The notes under the pieces were generated by a model. It was not told where the DNA came from and searched no databases. It saw only the letters and a program-made list of their open reading frames with translations. Positions 1-7,115 of a stretch of DNA of 64,000 nt are shown piece by piece. This DNA comes from Chryseobacterium sp. FH2 (GTDB lineage Bacteria > Bacteroidota > Bacteroidia > Flavobacteriales > Weeksellaceae): positions 62,001-126,000 of the forward strand of contig NZ_LFNE01000005.1 in assembly GCF_001045455.1 (NCBI RefSeq), written 5' to 3'. Within the stretch, counting starts at the first letter, position 1, and each line of letters opens with the position of its first letter. A program made the translations under genes and the position numbers.

Positions 1-212
1 GCAATGGAAATATTAGCTAAAATCTCAGTCATTTTTTCTGCCGAAATTTTTTGTTTATCAACCAATTTAGTTAATGTTTTTTCCAAACCTACGGTTGCCG
101 CTTCTACTTGTTTTGCGTTAGTGTCATAGACCCAAACTTTGCATCCGTTTGTTGCGGCTACTTGTGCGATGCCAATTCCCATAGTCCCAGCACCGATAAT
201 TCCTACGTTCAT
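1..212 (-). CDS. paaH: 3-hydroxyacyl-CoA dehydrogenase, N-terminal part (cut by window edge)
   Basis: Only the first 70 codons are in the window. The protein starts with a Rossmann nucleotide-binding loop (NVGIIGAGTMGIGIAQ), as in NAD-dependent 3-hydroxyacyl-CoA dehydrogenases, followed by text typical of that family (helix after the loop, then VWVYD with the acidic residue that selects NAD). It is the last visible gene of the minus-strand phenylacetate operon, so oxidation of 3-hydroxyadipyl-CoA (PaaH) is the likely role; a fatty-acid beta-oxidation paralogue cannot be excluded from the N-terminus alone. The start is the ATG at 210-212; the sequence upstream is inverted-repeat DNA, not coding. 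Confidence 0.82.
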   Translation of the reverse strand, partial: MNVGIIGAGTMGIGIAQVAATNGCKVWVYDTNAKQVEAATVGLEKTLTKLVDKQKISAEKMTEILANISI

Positions 213-227
213 AATTTAAAATTTGAA

Positions 228-635
228 AATTTGAAAATGAGCTATTTGAAAATTATTTAAGCTTAGAACTTGAAATAATTTTAGAAAGAATTAATAAAAT
301 TTATTTTAAATCAGAGATTAATCGTTTGGAGATATTAGATGTGAGGATTTTAAATACAATAAAAGCCAATATTCCGTTTCATCCGCTTTTTTCGCAGCTA
401 TTTTTAACTTATGAATAAAATCAGCCTTACTTTCTGCGTTTTGAGCTTCTCTCACATCAGCACCAATCGAAGTGCCTGATTTAAAAATCTGATTTGCTAA
501 AGGAAATCTATTAGCATTATATAAATCTTCTGAAAACTCAATAATGTTTAACGCAAAATCGAAAGTCTTATTTACAATAATATTTTCTTTGTCATTTCTC
601 ATTTTCAAATTCTCAAATTAGCTCATTTTCAAATT
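228..635. repeat. Terminal-inverted-repeat element carrying the four-helix-bundle gene
   Basis: A 27-28 base arm at 228-254 (plus strand, starts AATTTGAAAATGAGC) recurs inverted at 608-635 with one mismatch and one gap. The ATG of the enclosed minus-strand gene is 6 bases inside the right arm. The reconstructed old stop codon (TAA at 253-255) overlaps the left arm. The element is about 408 bp and has no transposase. It looks like a gene plus flanking palindrome unit that travels passively; a related gene-free palindrome is at 3394-3464. Confidence 0.6.
318..602 (-). CDS. Four-helix bundle protein (23S rRNA intervening-sequence/S23 type), 3' end broken
   Basis: The 94-residue product has the look of the four-helix-bundle family associated with 23S rRNA intervening sequences: DFALNIIEF near the start, then SGTSIGADVREAQNA and KLKIAAKKADETEYWL. 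Family members are usually about 115-125 residues, so the last helix is missing. Below the stop, another frame reads RLISDLK, a TAA at 301-303, then ILSKIISSSKLK and a TAA at 253-255. That is what the lost C-terminal helix should look like. One base lost from an A-run near 325-328 plus one nonsense codon would explain it. I chose ATG 602 rather than the TTG at 608. No molecular function is established for these proteins; probably a decayed copy. Confidence 0.72.
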   Translation of the reverse strand: MRNDKENIIVNKTFDFALNIIEFSEDLYNANRFPLANQIFKSGTSIGADVREAQNAESKADFIHKLKIAAKKADETEYWLLLYLKSSHLISPND

Positions 636-637
636 GA

Positions 638-1438
638 TTACCTTCCTTTATAATTAGGTTTTCTTTTTTGTAAAAAGGCATTTACACCTTCAATGAAATC
701 TTCTGTCTGAGCTGCTTCCTGCTGTAAATCTCCTTCTAACTCCAATTGTTCTCTCAATGTATTATTGTATGATTGGGCAAAAGCTTTTTTGGTTAATTTA
801 ATCGCTGCAGTCGGCATATTAGACATTTTTTCAAGGATTTCCATTGATTTTGAAGAAAATTCTTCTTCATTGAAAACTTCTGCAACAAGACCGTAAGACT
901 TTGCTTCCTCACCGGATAATCTCTTCCCTGTGAAAGCCAAATAATTTGCCAGCTGTCTTCCCAATAATTTCGGCAAGAAATATGTTCCGCCCGTATCAGG
1001 AATCAATCCAATATTTGAAAATGCCTGGGCAAAATATGATGTATCAACTGCCAAAACAAAATCACAAATCAATGCCAACATTGCACCCGCCCCTACTGCA
1101 GGCCCATTTACCAATGCAACAACAGGCTTCTTGCAACGCGTAATTTCTGTCACCAAAGGATTGTAATAATCCACTACAATCTTTCTAATGATATCGTTAT
1201 CATGATGCTCGTTACCTTGTACAAAAGCATCATCCAGATTTTGACCGGAACAAAAGGCTCTTCCTCTTCCGGAAATTGCCACACATCTTACTGTTTCGTC
1301 TTCACTGCACTCTTTAACAAAATCTTTTAAATCTGATAAAGATGGTTTTGTAAGTGCGTTCATAGTTTCCGGCTGATTAAGGTACGCGATTTTAAGTTTC
1401 CCGTCAAAATGCGTTTCAATATCAAGTTGTGTATACAT
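638..1438 (-). CDS. paaG: Enoyl-CoA hydratase/isomerase family protein, PaaG-like
   Basis: A 266-residue crotonase-fold protein. GRGRAFCSGQ (about residues 58-67) and NGPAVGAGAMLALICD (about 110-125) form the oxyanion-hole and acyl-CoA segments of the family, and the C-terminus ends in FLQKRKPNYKGR, typical of full-length members. Its place downstream of paaABCDE and before paaH supports PaaG, which isomerises ring-1,2-epoxyphenylacetyl-CoA to the oxepin before hydrolysis. Other crotonases such as PaaF share the fold, so the G assignment rests on context. The ATG at 1436-1438 gives a standard N-terminus. Downstream on the minus strand lies the four-helix element; upstream is a palindromic repeat. 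Confidence 0.85.
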   Translation of the reverse strand: MYTQLDIETHFDGKLKIAYLNQPETMNALTKPSLSDLKDFVKECSEDETVRCVAISGRGRAFCSGQNLDDAFVQGNEHHDNDIIRKIVVDYYNPLVTEITRCKKPVVALVNGPAVGAGAMLALICDFVLAVDTSYFAQAFSNIGLIPDTGGTYFLPKLLGRQLANYLAFTGKRLSGEEAKSYGLVAEVFNEEEFSSKSMEILEKMSNMPTAAIKLTKKAFAQSYNNTLREQLELEGDLQQEAAQTEDFIEGVNAFLQKRKPNYKGR

Positions 1439-1460
1439 AGTATTAATTTTTAAATTTAAT

Positions 1461-1559
1461 AATGTACTAATTTAATAAAATGTAGCAATGTATCAGTTTA
1501 ACAGTCTAACAATATTCAAAAACATTGGTAAATTGCTACATTACTAGATTGTTACATTG
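1461..1559. repeat. Dispersed palindromic repeat, 'TAGCAATGTA' family, copy 1 (simple form)
   Basis: An imperfect inverted repeat fills the paaG-paaD gap. The left half contains AATGTAGCAATGTATCAG and the right half AAATTGCTACATTACTAG then ATTGTTACATT. Related copies with an extra internal segment lie at 4416-4519 and 62064-62175. The gap shows no coding potential. Confidence 0.65.
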
Positions 1560-1561
1560 AT

Positions 1562-2026
1562 TTAGTGACATTTAAAATAGTCAAAAGGTTCCAGACAATC
1601 TAAACATTGATAGGAAGCTTTGCATAATGTAGACCCGAATCGACTGATTTGTTTTGAATTCATAGAACCACAACGAGGGCATTTTTTCGGTTTCCCGATG
1701 TGGTGTTCGTCAGCTCCTTTTTCGGGAGGCGTAATTCCGTACATACGAAGTTTTTCTCTCGCTTCATCCGTTAACCAGTCTGTTGTCCAAATCGGAAACA
1801 TTTTGGTTACTACTTTTGCATCCCAACCGTTTTCTTTCATGATTTTTATGATATCTTCCTCAATGGTAAACATAGCGGGACAGGCAGAATAAGTCGGCGT
1901 AATCGTTACTTCACAAGAATTTTCGCTGGTAACTTTTGCTTCTCTCACAATGCCTAATTCCACGATATTAATTACCGGAATCTCCGGGTCGGGAACTAGC
2001 TCTAATATTTCTAAAGGATTTTTCAA
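1562..2026 (-). CDS. paaD: 1,2-phenylacetyl-CoA epoxidase subunit PaaD
   Basis: A 154-residue PaaD/DUF59-type protein. The N-terminal half carries the MIP18-like pattern PDPEIPVINIVELGIV and FTPTYSACPA-like text (here ITPTYSACPA); the middle has WTTDWLTDEAREKLR, and the C-terminus a zinc-ribbon-like set CPRCGS...CKASYQCLDC ending in FDYFKC. PaaD is needed for epoxidase function, probably in Fe-S or metal-centre maturation, and is not a catalytic subunit. The frame has no ATG before the PDPEIP block and an in-frame stop just upstream at 2033-2035, so TTG at 2024-2026 is the likely start. A 238-base repeat-filled gap separates it from paaC. Confidence 0.9.
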   Translation of the reverse strand: MKNPLEILELVPDPEIPVINIVELGIVREAKVTSENSCEVTITPTYSACPAMFTIEEDIIKIMKENGWDAKVVTKMFPIWTTDWLTDEAREKLRMYGITPPEKGADEHHIGKPKKCPRCGSMNSKQISRFGSTLCKASYQCLDCLEPFDYFKCH

Positions 2027-2044
2027 TCTTTTTTAATCTGATTT

Positions 2045-2120
2045 TTAACGCTAAGTGCGCTAAGTTTTTTTGACTACTAACTGTTGTTTTTGAGTTCGCA
2101 AAGTCAAACAAAGAATAAAA
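2045..2120. repeat. Short 'GCTAAG/GCAAAG' intergenic repeat motifs
   Basis: The paaD-paaC gap contains CGCTAAGTGCGCTAAG at about 2049-2065 and TTCGCAAAGTCAAACAAAG at about 2095-2113. These resemble the short CGCAAAG-type motifs often seen between genes in flavobacteria. No gene is evident here. Confidence 0.35.
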
Positions 2121-2225
2121 TTCAATGGCAGTTTTATTATTACATTATTATAAACCGCTATATTTTATATCCCCAATTTTACATATCTGTTCTCGCTGTA
2201 AATTACAAACGTTATTCTTATTCTT

Positions 2226-2258
2226 AAACCTAACAGGTTTTAAAAACCTGTTAGGTTT
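2226..2258. repeat. Perfect 16-bp palindrome (AACCTGTTAGGTT type)
   Basis: AAACCTAACAGGTTTT at 2226-2241 and its exact reverse complement at 2243-2258 are separated by one base. It sits 6 bases beyond the paaC stop on the minus strand. There is no T-run on the minus strand after it, so it is more likely a dispersed palindrome or mRNA-stabilising hairpin than a terminator. Confidence 0.7.
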
Positions 2259-2264
2259 GTATCT

Positions 2265-3014
2265 CTACCACGTACACCCCGGATACGCTCTCTGCATATA
2301 TTGCAATTCACAGAGAATATACCCAAAATATTCTGTATGATATCCCGTTCTGGATTTTGGCTGCATGAAAGGATTCGCAGGATATTCTAAACCATATTCC
2401 GCAAAATCTTTTTGTGTGATGGAAAGATATTCTTTGTACAGTTCATCAACATTCGGAGCAATATTTAAAGCAATTAAATCATCTTCTCCTTCCACTTTTG
2501 CGAATAAACCTTTTGTATATTCCCAGATATTTTCAAGAGCTTTTATCAAACGGTCTTTACTCTCTTCTGTTCCCTGAGCAAAAATTTTCATCCAGGACGC
2601 AGCGTGAGTATAGTGATATCTCACTTCTTTCAAAGATTTCTGAGCAATTGCAGAAAGTTCAGCATCCGCTGAATTTGACAATGCTTCATACATCAATTTT
2701 TGATATACAGCAAAAACATAAACTTTCAAAATTGTCTGCGCATAATCCTCATTCGGAAGTTCTACCCAATGTGCGTTTACATATTCGTGTTCGTATCTTA
2801 AAAATGCCAAATCATCTTCATTTCTACCGTCATCAACTACTCTTGAAGCATAAACATAAAAGTTGTTCGCCTGGCCAAGTTCATCCAAAGCAATGTTCGT
2901 CAATGCAATATCTTCCTCCAAATAAGGGCCTTCACCACACCATGCAGACAAACGCTGTCCCATAATGAAGCTGTCGTCTGCTAGTTTTAATAAATAATTA
3001 TATAATGGGTTCAT
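2265..3014 (-). CDS. paaC: 1,2-phenylacetyl-CoA epoxidase subunit PaaC
   Basis: A 249-residue protein of the ferritin-like PaaA/PaaC family. It starts NPLYNYLLKLADDSFIMGQRLSAWCGEGPYLEEDIALTN and contains DELGQANNFY and YHYTHAASWM, as in PaaC. In the epoxidase PaaC is the structural, non-catalytic partner of the di-iron subunit PaaA; together they add one oxygen atom to the ring of phenylacetyl-CoA. The length matches the family (about 250). ATG at 3012-3014. It follows paaB with a 92-base gap holding an imperfect palindrome, and is separated from paaD by repeats, but all lie on the same strand in the expected operon order. Confidence 0.94.
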   Translation of the reverse strand: MNPLYNYLLKLADDSFIMGQRLSAWCGEGPYLEEDIALTNIALDELGQANNFYVYASRVVDDGRNEDDLAFLRYEHEYVNAHWVELPNEDYAQTILKVYVFAVYQKLMYEALSNSADAELSAIAQKSLKEVRYHYTHAASWMKIFAQGTEESKDRLIKALENIWEYTKGLFAKVEGEDDLIALNIAPNVDELYKEYLSITQKDFAEYGLEYPANPFMQPKSRTGYHTEYFGYILCELQYMQRAYPGCTW

Positions 3015-3031
3015 TGTTTAATCAATTTGAA

Positions 3032-3103
3032 GACAAATAGATGATAGACTGATAGAAAATAGATTTTAAAGTCTTTTATCTATTCGTCCATTATCTCCAA
3101 GTC
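3032..3103. repeat. Imperfect inverted repeat in paaB-paaC gap
   Basis: The arm at 3032-3063 (GACAAATAGATGATAGACTG onward) is imperfectly complementary to 3072-3103 (TCTTTTATCTATTCGTCC onward). It occupies almost the whole gap. Confidence 0.5.
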
Positions 3104-3106
3104 TTA

Positions 3107-3388
3107 TTACATATTTTTTACATCATTAGGAATCTCGTAGAACGTCGGGTGACGGTACAATTTGTCATCCGCAGGATCAAAGAACGCTTCTTTATCCACG
3201 CCTTCCGAAGTCACAATATATTTACTTGGAACGACCCAAACAGAAGTTCCTTCTTTTCTTCTTGTATAAACGTCTCTTGCGTTCTGCAAAGCCATTTCTG
3301 CTGTTGGCGCCTGTACTATTCCAACGTGTTTGTGAGATAATCCCGGTTTAGTCTGAATAAACACTTCCCACATATCTAAATTTGCCAT
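3107..3388 (-). CDS. paaB: 1,2-phenylacetyl-CoA epoxidase subunit PaaB
   Basis: A 93-residue protein matching PaaB in length and text: WEVFIQTKPGLSHKHVGIVQAP near the start, then A-rich helix with NARDVYTRR, WVVPS, and DPADDKLYRHPTFY near the end. PaaB bridges the PaaAC heterodimers of the multicomponent monooxygenase and has no known catalytic residues. ATG at 3386-3388; between paaA and paaC in the canonical order. The gap to paaA (3389-3467) holds a palindrome related to the arms of the four-helix element. Confidence 0.94.
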   Translation of the reverse strand: MANLDMWEVFIQTKPGLSHKHVGIVQAPTAEMALQNARDVYTRRKEGTSVWVVPSKYIVTSEGVDKEAFFDPADDKLYRHPTFYEIPNDVKNM

Positions 3389-3393
3389 ATTTT

Positions 3394-3464
3394 AATTTGA
3401 AAATTTGAGAATTAGGTAATTTGAAAATTTACACGTGGTAAAGGAATTTTCAAATTATCTCATT
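3394..3464. repeat. Gene-free palindrome related to the four-helix element arms
   Basis: AATTAGGTAATTTGAAAATT at 3410-3429 pairs with AATTTTCAAATTATCTCATT at 3445-3464 (18 of 20 positions). The wording (AATTTGAAAATTTGAGAATT) is that of the arms at 228-254 and 608-635, but no gene lies between them. It fills the paaA-paaB gap. Confidence 0.6.
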
Positions 3465-3467
3465 AAA

Positions 3468-4406
3468 TTATATAACTTCTTTTTGTTGTTTCTCTGCGAA
3501 AGCAACCGCTGCTTCTTTTACCCAAGAATTTTCTCTTTGAGCTTTTCGTTTTGTTTCGATACGTTTTTTATTGCAAGGTCCGTTTCCTTTTAAGATTTCC
3601 ATGAATTCATCCCAAGGAAGTTCTCCGAAATCGTAATGTTGCCGTTCCTCGTTCCATTTTAAATCTTTATCCGGAATGGTTAATCCTAAGAATTCAGCCT
3701 GAGAAACCGTAACATCAATAAATCTCTGACGAAGACTGTCGTTACTTTCTCTTTTTACTCTGTAATTCATAGAGATTTTAGAGTTTGGCGAACTGTCATC
3801 ATTTGGGCCAAACATCATTAAAGCCGGCCACCAGAAACGGTTTAACGAAGCCTGGGCCATTTCTTTCTGTTGTTTTGTACCACGGCAAAGCGCCATTAAA
3901 ATCTCGTAGCCTTGTCTTTGGTGAAAAGATTCTTCTTTACAGATTTTCACCATCGCTCTTGAATAAGGACCGTAAGAATTTCCCATCAACATTACCTGAT
4001 TCATAATCGCTGCGCCATCAACCAACCACCCGATTGCGCCAATATCGGCCCAACTTAATGTAGGATAATTGAAAATACTTGAATACTTCGCTTTTCCTGA
4101 AAGCATATCGTCGTAAGTAGCATCTCTGTCCGCTCTGATACTTCCGTCTCCTAACGTTTCCGTCGCTGAATACAAGTATAAACCGTGACCTGCTTCATCC
4201 TGAACTTTCGCCAAAAGAGCCATTTTTCTTCTTAATGAAGGAGCTCTGGAAATCCAGTTGGCTTCCGGCAACATTCCTACAATCTCAGAATGTGCATGCT
4301 GTGAAATCTGACGAACCAATAGTTTTCTGTAATCATCTGGCATTACATCTTTTGGTTCTACTTTATTTTCTTCGTGAACGTATTGTACAAATTTTTCTAA
4401 GTCCAT
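3468..4406 (-). CDS. paaA: 1,2-phenylacetyl-CoA epoxidase catalytic subunit PaaA
   Basis: A 312-residue di-iron oxygenase subunit. Ferritin-like ligand segments are visible: [16 protein letters not shown] (about residues 32-47), [14 protein letters not shown] (about 66-79) and [15 protein letters not shown] (about 156-170), carrying the Glu/Asp and His expected to bind two irons. With PaaB, C, D and the reductase PaaE it epoxidises the ring of phenylacetyl-CoA using O2 and NADPH-derived electrons. I chose ATG 4404-4406 (MDLEKF) rather than the TTG three codons upstream, which lies in repeat DNA. A composite palindrome separates it from paaE. Confidence 0.95.
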   Translation of the reverse strand: MDLEKFVQYVHEENKVEPKDVMPDDYRKLLVRQISQHAHSEIVGMLPEANWISRAPSLRRKMALLAKVQDEAGHGLYLYSATETLGDGSIRADRDATYDDMLSGKAKYSSIFNYPTLSWADIGAIGWLVDGAAIMNQVMLMGNSYGPYSRAMVKICKEESFHQRQGYEILMALCRGTKQQKEMAQASLNRFWWPALMMFGPNDDSSPNSKISMNYRVKRESNDSLRQRFIDVTVSQAEFLGLTIPDKDLKWNEERQHYDFGELPWDEFMEILKGNGPCNKKRIETKRKAQRENSWVKEAAVAFAEKQQKEVI

Positions 4407-4415
4407 AACTTTCAA

Positions 4416-4519
4416 TTTAGCAATGTATCAATTTAGCAATGTACTAATAAGAGATGCTTCGACAAGCTCAGCATAACAGTGATTGTTACACTGGTAAATT
4501 GGTAGATTGTTACATTAAT
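4416..4519. repeat. Dispersed composite palindrome, 'TAGCAATGTA' family, copy 2
   Basis: Left half TTTAGCAATGTACTAATA (to about 4449), an inner segment at 4451-4481 containing GATGCTTCGACAAGCTCAGC, and right half TTACACTGGTAAATTGGTAG then ATTGTTACATT. The same order (outer half, inner segment, outer half) appears at 62064-62175, while 1461-1559 lacks the inner segment. It fills the paaE-paaA gap. Confidence 0.65.
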
Positions 4520-4520
4520 T

Positions 4521-5606
4521 TTAAACATCATAATTAAGCATCACCACATTCGTTGTCGGGTGACATTGACATGTCAGAACGTAACCTCTGGCTACTTCTT
4601 CTTCGGTAAGCGCGTAGTTTTTTTCCATGAAAACTTCTCCTTCCAACACTTCGGCTTTACACGTGCAACAAACTCCTCCTTTGCATGCAAAAGGTACAGG
4701 AAGATTGTCTTTCAATGCTTTATCTAAGATACTCTCTTTTTTAGAATTAAGATGGAATGAATATTCATCATCATCAATAATTACAGTTACCATACTTTCT
4801 ATATTGGCAATTGCCTTGAATTCTTCACTCATTTCCTCCGTATTTTCTTCATCCGGAGCGGTGAAATATTCAAATAAAACCTGAATGGCAGGTACTTTTT
4901 TATCTTTCTTCAAATAATCTGCAATCCCTTTAATCATTTCTGAAGGTCCACAGATGAAATACGTAGCTTCCTTTACATTGATATCTGTATATCTTTCAAA
5001 TAACTGGTCTAATTTTTCCGGAGAAATTCTTCCTTCAAAAATAGGGTCTTCATGCTGCTCACGGCTTACAAGATAAACGACCTTTAATCTTCCGTTAAAA
5101 GTTTCCACCAATTTATCGATTTCAGCCTTTTTCATCACATGGTTCATGCTTCTGTTGCTGTAGAACAGATAAGCATTCGAATTTGGTTCCTGGTAAAGGC
5201 TCTCTTTAATATTTGACAACACCGGAGAGATTCCGCTTCCTGCTGCCAAACCAATATACGTTTTTACGTTTGTCGGATGGTAAGAAGTATTAAAACCACC
5301 CATTGGAGGCATCACCTCAAGGATTTCATCCATGTGAAGATGTTCGTTGAAATAACCGGAAACCTTTCCGTTTTCTAACAATTTCACTAATACTTCCAGC
5401 GTGTTGCTTTTTTCACTTGGTGCATTGCAGATAGAATAAGAACGCCTTTCTTCATTTCCGTTAATCATCATTCGGAAATTAAGATACTGTCCCTGCTTGA
5501 ATCTGAATTTATCTTTCAGTTCCTCAGGAATTTCAACGGCTACATTTACTGCATCGTTAGTATCTTTCTGAACCTTTACAGTTTTTAATTTATAAAATGA
5601 ATTCAT
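4521..5606 (-). CDS. paaE: 1,2-phenylacetyl-CoA epoxidase reductase PaaE
   Basis: A 361-residue ferredoxin-NADP reductase plus ferredoxin fusion. Visible in order: FAD-binding RRSYSICNAP (about 54-63), glycine-rich AAGSGISPVLS (about 121-131), NAD(P)-binding FICGPSEMIKG (about 217-227), and a C-terminal plant-type 2Fe-2S site with CKGGVCCTCKAEV and a last Cys in LTCQCHP. It passes electrons from NADPH to the PaaA di-iron centre. Its ATG overlaps the stop of paaK by 4 bases (ATGA), indicating translational coupling. Length and domain order match PaaE. Confidence 0.94.
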   Translation of the reverse strand: MNSFYKLKTVKVQKDTNDAVNVAVEIPEELKDKFRFKQGQYLNFRMMINGNEERRSYSICNAPSEKSNTLEVLVKLLENGKVSGYFNEHLHMDEILEVMPPMGGFNTSYHPTNVKTYIGLAAGSGISPVLSNIKESLYQEPNSNAYLFYSNRSMNHVMKKAEIDKLVETFNGRLKVVYLVSREQHEDPIFEGRISPEKLDQLFERYTDINVKEATYFICGPSEMIKGIADYLKKDKKVPAIQVLFEYFTAPDEENTEEMSEEFKAIANIESMVTVIIDDDEYSFHLNSKKESILDKALKDNLPVPFACKGGVCCTCKAEVLEGEVFMEKNYALTEEEVARGYVLTCQCHPTTNVVMLNYDV

Positions 5607-6922
5607 TTTGTTTTTAGTATTCTATTAATTTTTCCACCTTCGCATTTCGGTAAACTGTCCTGAGCATGGATTTTTACTTTCGTGGTGATTCCTACTCGTT
5701 TTTTTATTTCGTTTTCTATACTTTTCCCAAAATTTCCGACAAAAATAGCATAATCACCGGTATTAATTTCAATTTGTCTGGCTTTCACAAACTCATCATC
5801 AATTTCCAAATCAATATCTAATGCAACACACATCTGTTCTTTTTCAATGGGTGTTAAATAATAATTCGGAACCACCCCTTCTACATGAGAAAATGCCTCT
5901 TCAATCTGGCTTGGATACACGTTTACACCTCTTACGATCAGCATATCATCGGCTCTTCCAAGAATCGGACGCATTTTCACCATTGTTCTTTTGGCATTTT
6001 CGTCATAATAAAGACTTGTAATGTCGTTTGTCCAATAGCGCAAAAGCGGCATCGCTTTTTTAGTTAAAGTAGTAATCACCAAAACTCCTTCTTCTCCGAA
6101 AGGAACCGGCTGCTTTGTAACTGGGTCTAAAATTTCGGGATAAAAATGGTCTTCCCAAATGTAAGAACCTCCTTTTTCCTCAAAATCTTCCATTGAAACT
6201 CCGGGCCCGATAATTTCACTTAATCCGTAAATATTAGTTGCATGAACGCCTAATCTTTCTTCAATATGATGTCTGATAATTTCCGTCCAAGGTTCGGAAC
6301 CTAAAACAGCATATTTTAAGCTGATTTCATCTGCGGAAATTCCACGGTTCGCAAATTCATCTGCTATCGTTAAAGCATAAGAAGGCGAACAACAGATAAC
6401 TTCCGGTTTAAAATCCATGATTAAATCTACCTGTCTCGACGTCATTCCTCCCGAAATCGGAAGAACACTCATTCCTAATTTTTCCGCTCCATAATGAAGT
6501 CCAAGCCCGCCAGTGAAAATTCCATAACCGTAAGCATTGTGCAATTGCATCCCCGGTTTTGCTCCTGCTGCATTCAAAGATCTTGCTACCACTTCGCTGA
6601 ATAAATCAACGTCTTCTTTTGTATATCCTACTACCGTTGGTTTTCCCGTAGTTCCGCTTGAACAGTGAATTCTTTGCAATTCATTTTTCGGAACGGTAAA
6701 TAACCCGAACGGATAATTATTTCTTAAATCCTGTTTATAAGTAATCGGCAGTTTCGTAATGTCTTCAATTGTCCTTATTTCCTGAGGCGATATTTGTAAT
6801 TCATCAAATTTCCCTTTATAAAAATCCGACTTCTCCCCAAGATATCCCACCAATTTAGCCAATCGCTCAGATTGAAGCTGTCTCAATTGGTCGAGCTTTA
6901 AATATTCAACTGAAAAATCCAT
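5603..6922 (-). CDS. paaK: Phenylacetate-CoA ligase
   Basis: A 439-residue member of the adenylate-forming family. It has the P-loop-like SSGTTGKPTVVGYT (about residues 88-101), YGLSEIIGPGVSMEDFEEKGG, DEL-type ending with LGRADDMLIVRGVNVYPSQIEEA and the C-terminal lysine region DSLPKCEGGKINRI. It activates phenylacetate to phenylacetyl-CoA with ATP and CoA, the first pathway step and source of the usual inducer. It is the first gene of the minus-strand operon; a promoter and an inverted-repeat operator lie within 60 bases upstream of its ATG (6920-6922). Confidence 0.95.
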   Translation of the reverse strand: MDFSVEYLKLDQLRQLQSERLAKLVGYLGEKSDFYKGKFDELQISPQEIRTIEDITKLPITYKQDLRNNYPFGLFTVPKNELQRIHCSSGTTGKPTVVGYTKEDVDLFSEVVARSLNAAGAKPGMQLHNAYGYGIFTGGLGLHYGAEKLGMSVLPISGGMTSRQVDLIMDFKPEVICCSPSYALTIADEFANRGISADEISLKYAVLGSEPWTEIIRHHIEERLGVHATNIYGLSEIIGPGVSMEDFEEKGGSYIWEDHFYPEILDPVTKQPVPFGEEGVLVITTLTKKAMPLLRYWTNDITSLYYDENAKRTMVKMRPILGRADDMLIVRGVNVYPSQIEEAFSHVEGVVPNYYLTPIEKEQMCVALDIDLEIDDEFVKARQIEINTGDYAIFVGNFGKSIENEIKKRVGITTKVKIHAQDSLPKCEGGKINRILKTK

Positions 6923-6935
6923 ACACTTAACTAAC

Positions 6936-6949
6936 TAACATTTGTTAGG
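6936..6949. promoter_or_regulatory. Candidate TetR-type operator in front of paaK
   Basis: CTAACATTTGTTAG has 6-bp perfect inverted arms around a 2-base centre, 14 bases before the paaK ATG and overlapping the predicted transcription start. From memory, TetR-type phenylacetate regulators (PaaR) bind a pattern like CnAACGnnCGTTnG, which this resembles with A/T in place of the central G/C. A TetR gene lies next upstream at 7116-7694. Confidence 0.6.
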
Positions 6950-6952
6950 TGT

Positions 6953-6981
6953 AAATTTAAAAAGATTTTGCAACGTAGCAA
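6953..6981 (-). promoter_or_regulatory. Candidate promoter of the paa operon
   Basis: On the minus strand a TTG (6979-6981) is followed after 17-18 bases by TAAATTTA (6953-6960), one base off the Bacteroidota -7 box TAnnTTTG. The start point would fall near 6946, inside the palindromic operator. Confidence 0.45.
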
Positions 6982-7047
6982 AATTTTTATGACTTTCGTC
7001 ATATTTTGAACGATTCTAAATAATGTTGAAGTGAAACATCTCTCTAA

Positions 7048-7087
7048 AATTAGGTATAATAGATTTCTCCTCTGGCGGAATGACAAA
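7048..7087. repeat. Dispersed 'TAGATTTCTCC...GAATGACA' repeat, partial copy
   Basis: TAATAGATTTCTCCTCTGGC followed by GGAATGACA matches the right half of the longer palindromic copy at 50742-50819 (TAGATTTCTCCTTCGCTG then AAATGACA). Situated between the TetR stop and the paa promoter region. Confidence 0.5.
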
Positions 7088-7115
7088 GCTAAACTTTATG
7101 AAAATTTTTCAGGAA

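Noticed and set aside
2125..2340. 71-codon plus-strand ORF over the paaC-paaD gap
   Set aside because: It spans repeat DNA and runs antisense into paaC; no family resemblance.
213..4520. Repeated palindromes considered as a CRISPR array
   Set aside because: Units differ in family, are spaced by whole genes and lack regular spacers; no cas genes nearby.
6989..7002. ATGAC/GTCAT small hairpin near the paa promoter
   Set aside because: 5-bp stem; could help end the TetR transcript but is too weak to list.
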